Assembly: GCA_046530765.1 (NCBI GenBank)
Contig: JBHEQS010000008.1
Location: 20,405 to 84,404, forward strand
Reading direction: 5' to 3'
Source: Arsenophonus sp046530765
GTDB taxonomy: Bacteria; Pseudomonadota; Gammaproteobacteria; Enterobacterales; Enterobacteriaceae
Length of the DNA stretch: 64,000 nucleotides
Made by a program: the position numbers and the translations under genes. This document shows, piece after piece, positions 50,551 through 60,197 of this stretch. Numbering within the stretch: the stretch's first letter is position 1; each line of letters starts with the position of its first letter. The notes under the pieces were generated by a model that worked only from the letters and a program-made list of their open reading frames with translations, had not been told where the DNA came from and did not search any database.

Positions 50551-52489
50551 AATTAATTAAATTAGAGTTTATAAAAACTAATAAATTATAGTATTTGAAG
50601 CTATTTATTCAGTGCAATAGGATAATTTGTTTGTACTCTAAATATTATAAATAATATATTGTTATGTAAAAATAAATCGTTGATAAAACAGACAACAAGA
50701 TACTTACTAACAAAAACGTTTTGTGAAAACTATTTTAAAATTGAAATACATGACGTATAAATTATTCATTTAGAAATGAATAATCAGTAACAATAAAATT
50801 AAGGCAAAAATGGAATTATAATTCTAGAATTTAATAGAATTCTCATTAAAATATCTTTTTTTTTAAATTAAGTTGAAAATATTTCATCAATATAAAAATG
50901 ATAGTGTTTGTTATTGTTAATTAGATAAAAATTTATGCATATTAATATTATTAAATTCATTTAATTAAATCATTCTGATGAATAATACCAACACAAAATA
51001 AACTAGAAATGATAGATATATAGATGGAGTAGTAATATATAGTCGCATCTATCATAATTAGGAAAATAGTTATAACTATTATTGAATAGCTGACAAATAA
51101 AAGTAGTATAAACTAAAAACTATTAGCGAAATACGAATATAATTTAATATATATTTATATGTATCATATTGTTATATCTGCAAATAAATGTAATAAAGTT
51201 AATATTATCAAATCAAGTTATAAAAAATAATTAATTATAAACAACATTTATAAACTACAGATATAATGACTTATGTTCTAATAACTATTAGAAGTATACA
51301 TGTATCACTGGTCAAACATAATTTTTACAAAGAATTCAATTGTCTATAATACAGTGATAGAAAGAATTTTAAATTATGAAAAATTAATGTTACCATCATT
51401 ATTATCATATTGTCCTTATCAGTGGATATAAATATTTTATAAAGGATACAAGACTAGATCAATATATATTATAATTTTATTGATATAATACTTAATCACA
51501 AACATTTATATAAATGTGCTTTCCTAAAAAAAATAAATAATATCAATTTACTCTATTATCATTGTGTTATGTTGGAATATTACCTACACACGAGAAATAG
51601 ATGATATAATAGAAATTAAACTAATTTTGGTAGAGTATATATTCTATGTATTAATGTTACTAAAGACTAATACAAATAAATAAATTGAATGTTTCTTGCA
51701 TATAGGAATTGATAAAAAATATTTTTACTGACATAGTAAAAGTTGCTATTTCAACACGATACTCTACTCTAGTGAGTCTTAAAACAAAAATTCCTGATTA
51801 AAGACTATATTAAGATATGTGATATAGTTATAGAACTACTAATAATGGTTAACTAAATATAAAAACAGTTGTGAATTAATATTTATAAATTCTATAAAAA
51901 ATATTTTTTTTTGAAATATGAAAATATCACAAATATAAACTGTAATAATTACATTTAGTATTTATTGTATCAATTGTTATTTTAAACAAAAAAAGATTTT
52001 TCGAAAATTTTAATTTATTAATATCCTTAAAGTTAATTACAGCGTTAATAATTTAAAAAATTTAATATATAGTTGAAATTTATAACTAACGTTAATTATT
52101 TTTCATAAAGCAAATTACCTTTGCATGATAAGTTAAGTTTCTATATTCTATAAAATATTATAAAGATAATATATTATAAAAATAAGATGTAGAAAAATAT
52201 CTCTAATGGCATGATTGCTAATATCATATTTTAAATTTTGCTAAAGTTTTATCATTTTATTTTTTTTAAATGAGAAATATCATAAAATATTAAGACAATC
52301 AAAAAGTTTTAGCGTTGTAAGAATGACTAATATTTTAGTTATAAGTTTGTATATATTAACATTATATTAATAATAATAGGATGTTCTATTTATTAATATT
52401 ATTCTAGTAACTATAATTTTCAATACATCTAATTAATTTTTAATTTTAAAGTATTTAATAACTAAATATTATAATTTAATGATAAAATT

Positions 52490-52521
52490 GTAATAAGATA
52501 TTCTTAAGAATATCTTATTAC
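52490..52521. repeat. 32-nt perfect palindrome
   Basis: GTAATAAGATATTCTT (52490-52505) abuts its exact complement AAGAATATCTTATTAC (52506-52521); no loop and no neighbouring gene. Confidence 0.8.
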
Positions 52522-53346
52522 TTTTATATATAAAGATTGTGCATAACCTGAATAATAAAATATCAATAATTTATTTTTATTGCTATTAGCAAAATATAAA
52601 ATTTTAATTAAATATAATTTAAATTAGATTAATTATTATTTATAATATATTTTAATACATTAATAATTACTATAAACTTAATAGAATAAAAATAAAAATT
52701 AATAATCAAGTAATATTAATTCTATTATTATTTAATAATATATTGCTTAAATTAATATTTAATTAATAAATAAATATATTTTATTAGTTTTATCTTTTAA
52801 TAAAGATATATTAGATTTTAATAAGGAAAAGTTATTTTAGTATTTTACTATAAACTAAATATAGCAATATATAAAATATTATAAAAATCATTAAGTTGAT
52901 TAATTAAATTATATTATAAAAAAAATTATATAAATTGAAATTTTTTATATTTATAAATTTCAAATAAAATAAAAATAATTAACTAGAAATATAAAATACT
53001 ATACAAGTTAAATAGAATAATATTTGTATTAATACTTTATTTAATTAATATTAATTTTACATTATAATAAATTATTAACTACTATAAGATAGTATAACTT
53101 AATAAATTAGATATAAAAGAAATTTAAGATTTTTAATCAACTATTAAGACAACTAAATTTAATTATTGTATTTAAATTTATTAAACATTGTATTATTTAC
53201 AATAAAATATTTAATTCATAATATATTTTAAGGAAAGAATATAATAAAGTTTAGATTGAAATATTTTTAAAAAAAAATAATTTTATTAACTATCTTAAAA
53301 ATTTAATTTGTATAGTAAAAATATACCTATCTTTACTATACAATAT

Positions 53347-53366
53347 ATAGTATAGTACTATACTAT
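53347..53366. repeat. 20-nt perfect palindrome
   Basis: ATAGTATAGT is followed directly by ACTATACTAT. It may be a dyad site or simple-sequence chance in TA-rich DNA. Confidence 0.55.
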
Positions 53367-53950
53367 CAATTTAGACAAACTTAATAAATTATTTTTACCA
53401 ATGAATTGATATTTATTTAATTTACACAAGATATGAGAAAAATATATTATTTTTTCTTGAAATAAATTAATATAAACAGTATTAAAAAGAGTTAATAGTT
53501 TTACCATTATAATGATAAAGTTATTGCTTTTCGTAGATTAATTTAACTTATAATTAAAAGATAAATCAAGAACACTTTATTTATGTAATAAACCAACAAA
53601 TATTTTTTATTAAAAAATTACAACACAAATAACAACTTTATTTTACTCAATAAAAATATATCAGTATTCTATATGTAACAATAATACTTAATAGAATTAA
53701 ATAATTGTATACAAATAACTTTTGTGTGCAATCTATATTGCATTATTTAATGTTATTATGGCATTCAACTATATTAAATGTATCGATAATAAAATTATAA
53801 TGTTATCGGTTTTTATGAAAAAAAATACCTAATTTGCAATTAGTTGGAATAATATAATAATTAATCTACATATTGATAAATTAAGATGCAAGTATCTAGA
53901 TAAATTTTTATATAACATTTATACAAATAATATATTATGATATGTTCAAA

Positions 53951-53976
53951 AACTTATTTTTATATAAAAATAAGTT
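53951..53976. repeat. 26-nt perfect palindrome
   Basis: AACTTATTTTTAT (53951-53963) abuts ATAAAAATAAGTT (53964-53976). Confidence 0.7.
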
Positions 53977-54116
53977 AATTTTACCACCAGTAAATTAATT
54001 AGAATCAGTGCAAGTAGTTATAAAAAATAAATACTTAAATCATTAAATTATATTTGTTAAATAACAACAAGAATAATTCTATATCATACTGTTTATAATA
54101 TAATTATTACTGAATA

Positions 54117-54158
54117 ATACTTCAATGAAGTATACTATTAATATCATGATATTAATAG
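54117..54158. repeat. two adjacent palindromes
   Basis: ATACTTCA-A-TGAAGTAT (54117-54133) is followed one base later by a perfect 24-nt palindrome (54135-54158, arms CTATTAATATCA and TGATATTAATAG). A pair of dyads in tandem is unusual even in this desert. Confidence 0.7.
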
Positions 54159-54334
54159 AAATAAATTTATCAATTATAATAAATGTTAATTTTACCTAAA
54201 AGGTATATTTACTTGGTAATATTAATTAATACTTAGCATTAATTAATTCTAACTATACATAAACTAATAATTATTATAATTATAATAATTAAACTCATTA
54301 TTACACGTATAGATACAATTAATTTAGATTAGGA

Positions 54335-54372
54335 GTATTAGGTTTTATTTTTTTAAAAATAAAACCTAATAC
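54335..54372. repeat. perfect 18-bp hairpin, 2-nt loop
   Basis: GTATTAGGTTTTATTTTT (54335-54352) and its exact complement (54355-54372) flank TT. The GG/CC pair in the stem makes it more stable than most here. Confidence 0.8.
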
Positions 54373-57221
54373 ATAGAAATAATTATTTCTATTAGTTCTA
54401 CAGAATAAATATAGTAAATACTAACAAAAAGTAAACTAATTAATAATTATTTTTTATATTAGTTTTTAATAAAAAAATTTATAACTATAGTATCAATATA
54501 ATCTATGATATTTCTATTATTAATAGTATTATATATTTCAATGTATAATATGAAATTATTTTCAGTATAAATCATAATAGTAAATTACTATAACTACAAG
54601 AATTACAGTATAAAGTAAATATTAAAAATAATTAGATATATATTTTTTTAAAAAAATATTACTAATAGTAAATAAATATATAGAAGTATAAAATATTTAT
54701 AAATATATTAACTAATAAGTGTAATTAATAAATTATTTATATATATTAAATTATCTATAAATAATTACTCTAAATAGAATTTTTTTTAAAATTAAATTAG
54801 ATATTAAATCTATGGCAATTATATACTATAGTTTGAGTATTTTATTAATTATATTTTTATTTTAAAATTACTATTTATTTTTAGTAATTAAAATTCTTAT
54901 CATAAAAGTATTTAAAATTTTAGATTTTAATTTAAAATTATTTTTATTATATCAAAAATAAATACCTAACTATTTATTAAATTTATAGCTAAATATTAAG
55001 TTTTTGACAAAAATTATATTGTAAAGTCTTTAAATAGCAATTTTTATATATTCTATATATATAAAATATTAATTTAAAAAGCAATCCTTTGTTTATCTTT
55101 TAAGAAAAATTAAATATAAGTATTTTCTAATATTTATGAATTTATCTTAAATTTTAAATAAATATTTAATATAATGTCACTATTTACTGAAATTTATTAT
55201 TAATATTAGTCAAACATCAATCACCAGTAAAACTAATAAAGATTTTTAAATATTCATTTTAATTATCTTAAAAGCGTATATTATAAGTTTAACATAAAGT
55301 TAGTAACATATAACACAAAATATAATTAATATACTTCAACAATAAATAGTGATAAATTATTATCATATTATTTAATATAGTAGTAAATTAATTTATCATA
55401 AATCATTTATATATCACATCAATTTATTCTATTATTCAAATAAATCAGAAATTTTATAATATTTATATGCTCTAGTATATAGAAATTTTCTTATATCTTA
55501 TAAAGTAAAATGTGTTTTTATTAAAACTTGCATCATAGTTTATTATTTTATAATATTTTTGCTATTCATAAAATTAAATACTTTTTATATAAGTGAAATA
55601 TTTCTTAAAAGCATTTCAACAATATTTATTTAATAAATATTTTACGTTTTTCATAATAGAGTATTGCACATATAATAATACGCATATTTTTATTATTTCA
55701 GTATAAATTTATTGCATTTAAATAACATTGTATTTAATATTGTATTTATATCAATTAATTTATAGAAATAATTAATATATATTTTTAATAGAATGATAAA
55801 TAACAAGAAAATTCACTAGTTATTTTATACATAGAAATATATTATCTAATGATATTATTTATTAATCTAACTTGCTGAACTATTGTACTAATTACAATAG
55901 TATAAATGTTAAAAATTTGATTTTTGTAAATTTTTATAAAACTTTACAATTGAAGATTTCTTTTAAAATCCTATTTATGTGCTTAAACTAATAAAACTTC
56001 AATACATTCTTTTTAAATAAGTAATTATCTAGCTTAAGTACAATTTTGTAAAAAAAAATAAAAAATGATATTTATATAATATTACATAAATTAAATATTT
56101 ATCTTAAAAATACAATAAAGTAATACATATAAATATTTTTTATTAAAATAATTATCCAAAATTTTATTTTATTTATAGTAAATTAGTAGAAGTTAATTTA
56201 TCTTACATAATTCAAAAATGATTAAGTTTAGTAATTATAAAATAAAATTTAGTAGTTTCATATAAAAACCATAAATATTTCTGTATAAAATTTTATCATA
56301 AATGTTTATGAAATTAGATTTATACTTAAAAAATAAAAATCATTATTTAGTCTATATAATCGATAAATTATGTTATTATATATAATTTATATATTTAGTT
56401 TTTAATCTGTTGTTTAGTGAAACTATAATATAAGAATAATTAATCTTATTACAGTTAAATATGCTATCTATTATATTAATTCAACAGATCAAACAAACAA
56501 AGTTTAACATTAAATATTAATAATTTGCCGTTCAATATTAATTTAAATAGTTATTTTATAGAAACTAAAAATAATGAATACAAAACATGCTAAAATATAC
56601 TAAATAATAACGACTTGCCACGATTCTTTAAGATAATAAATCAATATTTATATGGTATTAAATACACAAATATTAAATATGTCTTCATGTATATAAATAT
56701 GAAATAACATAATCCTTAGTTGCATAATAAACAAACGAATTTCTGATAAATATTGCTAATCTGTTACTAACTAATATAATACTAATACATATAAAATTTA
56801 AATGTAATACAAAATTATAATATATAGATTAAGTATATCAATTCTATAATATACTAGTAAGTTATATTTGGCATATAATAAAAAACTAATGATTGTATGT
56901 AATAATTTTTACATTCTTTTTAACGTTTGCATCATTAATTACTAATAAAACTCTAACAAGAGAGATCATATAATTTTCGTTTTGAGACAACCTGAACATA
57001 ATTTTTATATTTAAGAAAAAAGTATATGGCCACAAAACTTATACCTAGAGTTACAATTAACAATTCGCTTATTGATCATTATCAACTTAACAAATCAAAT
57101 CTCACATGTAAGTCAGAATACTTAAGATAGATATTATGAAGACTACACAGAGACACATAAAGACTTCTTGTTGAAATTCTATCACTATTCTTATTTATTT
57201 ATCAATCAAGCGAGTCAATTA

Positions 57222-57258
57222 ATTGATTTATGAAATTATATAAATTTCATAAATCAAT
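57222..57258. repeat. perfect 16-bp hairpin, 5-nt loop
   Basis: ATTGATTTATGAAATT (57222-57237) and AATTTCATAAATCAAT (57243-57258) are exact complements. The next hairpin starts 12 nt later. Confidence 0.75.
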
Positions 57259-57270
57259 AGAATAATACTA

Positions 57271-57309
57271 ATTTATCTATTTTTTAATTATATTAAAAAA
57301 TAGATAAAT
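57271..57309. repeat. perfect 18-bp hairpin, 3-nt loop
   Basis: ATTTATCTATTTTTTAAT (57271-57288) and its exact complement (57292-57309) flank TAT. With the previous element it forms a tandem double hairpin of about 88 nt. Confidence 0.75.
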
Positions 57310-57988
57310 ATAAACTACTAAATCATAGATATAAAATTAGCAATAGATCCATATAAACACTTTACTGCAATATATAATATATCATACTTTATAAATAAAG
57401 AGTATTAAATATTTAAAGTAAGAAAGTATCTATCTTTTATCTACTTTATAAAAAGTTTTGATTATATGTGGTTATTTTCTAATACAAAAATGAATAAGAC
57501 CAACATTGAGATGACAACTAACTGTAATATCATCCATTAGCAACCGTATATAGATAAACAAAATACCAAAAATCTCATATAAAAGAGATATCCAAGCTGT
57601 AATGAATATTGTATACATAGAATAATATTATTCATATATAAAAATTTAATAACAAAATACAATATTAAAATCCTTAATGGATAAAGTTTATTTAATAATT
57701 TATTAATTTCTTCATTAACAATGACTTTTACTTTTTACTATAGAAAACAAATACATATATTAATAATAAGTTCAATTTATTTAGAATAAATATTTAAAAG
57801 TACATTTATAAATTTTCTAACTAAATTATTAAAGATTATCTTTAAAAGATATATTAAAAAGACATTATCATGATGAAAGTAATTATATAATTGAATACAT
57901 TATGATATAACTGTTAAACATTTTCTTTAAGGTTTAAATTATGCTATTTAATAAAATTTCATAAAGTTAATTATAATATATAAAATTA

Positions 57989-58016
57989 GTATACTAGTTT
58001 ATATAAACTAGTATAC
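57989..58016. repeat. 28-nt perfect palindrome
   Basis: GTATACTAGTTTAT (57989-58002) abuts ATAAACTAGTATAC (58003-58016), with no loop. Confidence 0.75.
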
Positions 58017-58044
58017 ATAAAATGTATTTATAACAATAACAGCC

Positions 58045-58080
58045 AAAAAGAAGAGCTTTTGCTCTATCTTTTCTTGTTGT
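58045..58080 (+). terminator. orphan terminator-like hairpin
   Basis: AGAGC (58052-58056) pairs with GCTCT (58061-58065) around TTTT. Pairing extends outward, with a bulge, between AAAAAGA and TCTTTT, and T-rich sequence (TTCTTGTTGTTTT) follows. It has the look of an intrinsic terminator, but no gene precedes it. Confidence 0.5.
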
Positions 58081-58124
58081 TTTGCGTTAAATAACTTTGT
58101 TATTATGCACTTTAGATAACAATG

Positions 58125-58154
58125 ACTTATATATTTTACATAAAATATATAAGT
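58125..58154. repeat. perfect 14-bp hairpin, 2-nt loop
   Basis: ACTTATATATTTTA (58125-58138) and TAAAATATATAAGT (58141-58154) pair exactly around CA. Confidence 0.7.
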
Positions 58155-58995
58155 ATACTAACAAAATGACATAAACATACTAACAATACATTATCAATTT
58201 ATACGATTCTAGTCACAAAACATATCTTTAGACATAATGTAGAAACAATGCTCAGAATAATAAGAATATAGTAACTTAATGATTTATATTTGAATTAATT
58301 TCTATTAAATAATTGTCACAATCTTTAAACTGTAACTGTTTATAAACGTCAATAAACTAATAACTCAGACATATTCTATAAAAAAAATAAATTGTTATTT
58401 ATTTAGATGAATGAATGTTTTAACTTAGTCATGATACTTCTAAGATAGATTCTATATCTATATATCTGATTTACTGTTTAACAAGGTATAGAATTTAATT
58501 ATTGAAACTATTGAATTACATGATAATATATTGAAACTGATATGTATAATTATAATGTGTGCCACTACTTATGCCACATTGTTCCTATTTAATAAAACAT
58601 AAAAAATAACAATATAATTATTCTTATCTATTACTATTAGTCATCAAAATTAATGAACATTTAATTATTACTAACAATATTTAACTAACACCTCTTTATT
58701 ATATATTTTAATTTAAAAATTGAAATTTTCATTTATTTTGATAAACTTATTATATAGGCAAAAACAATTATATTATAAATAATTGTTTTGACTTAATAAA
58801 TAATATAATTACACTGTAATGTTTTGTCTGATATTGCTATATTGTCATTAATTTTAATGATTCATATAATTAATTAGTAATATAAATTAATTAATTATTT
58901 AATGACGAATTTATTAACAAACAGTTTAAATTAAAGAATATGGCTGAATATTGTGTTAAATATTAATTTTTTATAGTAAATATTTTGTACTGATT

Positions 58996-59040
58996 TATCC
59001 ATAATTATCAATAATTTAAAATTATTAATAATTATGGATA
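58996..59040. repeat. long inverted repeat upstream of dsbA
   Basis: TATCCATAATTAT (58996-59008) pairs with ATAATTATGGATA (59028-59040); after one mismatch, eight further pairs join 59010-59017 to 59019-59026. It lies 176 nt before dsbA and may be the terminator of the srkA-type gene that precedes dsbA in E. coli. A smaller 11-bp hairpin is at 58761-58789. Confidence 0.65.
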
Positions 59041-59215
59041 TTTTAGTTTGCATATTATTTAATTTAAAATTTGTTTTTATTTGTATTATTTAATATTATT
59101 TTTTTGTCTAAATAACAGTTGTTTATTATAAATAAATTTCCAAACTCGGACATAGAAATTTTACAATCTGATTTTAATATTGATAAATTAAAAATATTCA
59201 TGGAGAACTATTAAT

Positions 59216-59836
59216 ATGAACAAATTTTGGTTAGTTTCAATGTGCTTATTAATGTCTTATGCTGTTTCAGCATCAAGTTATACAGAGGGGTCTGAATTTA
59301 TAAAAATACAAAAAATAGTAAAAAATGCACCTAGGGTGATAGAGTTTTTTTCTTTTTATTGTCCACATTGCTATCAATTTGCATCTATTTATAACGTATC
59401 AAAAACAGTAGAAAAAAATTTACCTAAAGATATTAAAATGGAGCGATCACATGTTGATTTTTTTGGTCCATTAGCTTATGAATTAACAAAAGCTTGGACA
59501 GTGGCAATGATTTTAAAAGTTGAAGATAAGGTATCTAGGTTGTTATTTGAAGGAATTCAAATAACAGAATCGATAAATACACCAGCTGATATTAAAGATA
59601 TATTTATTAAGAGTGGTGTTAAAAGCGATGAGTATGATGCCATTTTAAATAGTTTTGCTGTTAAATCATTAGTTATGAAACAACAAAAAGCAGTAAAAGA
59701 TTTTCAATTAAATGCTGTGCCTACTATATTTGTTAATGGTAAATATATGGTGCTCAGTAATGGTATAAATGTTAAAAATATTAATAATTATGCTAAAAAT
59801 TATTCGGATGTAGTTAATTTTTTAATTAATAAATAA
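59216..59836 (+). CDS. dsbA: periplasmic thiol:disulfide oxidase DsbA
   Basis: DsbA introduces disulfide bonds into exported proteins and is reoxidised by DsbB. The 206-residue precursor (E. coli 208) starts with a Sec signal peptide (MNKFWLVSMCLLMSYAVSAS, cleavage near residue 19). The thioredoxin-like active site CPHC is at 49-52, in the context FFSFYCPHCYQF, and the cis-proline loop is AVPTIFVNG. The helical insertion lies between. GGAG at 59202-59205 is a good ribosome-binding site. A 20-nt palindrome at 59848-59867 directly after the stop may end the transcript. As in E. coli it precedes polA; the srkA and yihG neighbours are gone. Confidence 0.96.
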   Translation: MNKFWLVSMCLLMSYAVSASSYTEGSEFIKIQKIVKNAPRVIEFFSFYCPHCYQFASIYNVSKTVEKNLPKDIKMERSHVDFFGPLAYELTKAWTVAMILKVEDKVSRLLFEGIQITESINTPADIKDIFIKSGVKSDEYDAILNSFAVKSLVMKQQKAVKDFQLNAVPTIFVNGKYMVLSNGINVKNINNYAKNYSDVVNFLINK

Positions 59837-60197
59837 TTATTCTTTTCTATTTTATTTAAATAAAATAATCATATACAAATTATTTATATAGTTGAATAAC
59901 TATAGATTTTCTATCTCAATATTCTAATTGAAAAATAATATTAGAAAAAATGTTAATTAACAAGATATCATATAAAGATCATTTATATATAACTACTTCA
60001 CTACTAACTTAATATTATTTTTGTGATAAATATCTTTTTAAGATAGTAATATGTGTAATATTTACACACAATCTTATTCATAAGATATCTATTCATAATG
60101 TAAGACAAAAAATATAAATTTAAAATAAATTCATAATATTTTTTTTACTAAGAAAAATTATATTACTATTAATTACTTTAATTATGATGAAAAAAGT
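59837..60197. other. gene-less interval dsbA-polA
   Basis: 361 bp in the position of E. coli yihF/yihG. Contents: a 20-nt AT palindrome at 59848-59867 just after dsbA, then AT-rich DNA that must include the polA promoter. No gene seen. Confidence 0.6.

Larger units (their letters stand above)
41125..59215. other. 18-kb gene desert between ndk and dsbA
   Basis: Across about 18.1 kb I found no frame long enough or familiar enough to be a gene on either strand, no tRNA and no rRNA. Hand counts give 15-20 percent G+C in sampled parts. Its contents are structural: many perfect palindromes (most between 48.7 and 59.0 kb), short tandem duplications (42.7-46.9 kb), one 50 percent GC islet near 46.8 kb and a change in G/C skew between 48.4 and 49.5 kb. 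It also joins two blocks that are far apart in E. coli. Confidence 0.75.
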
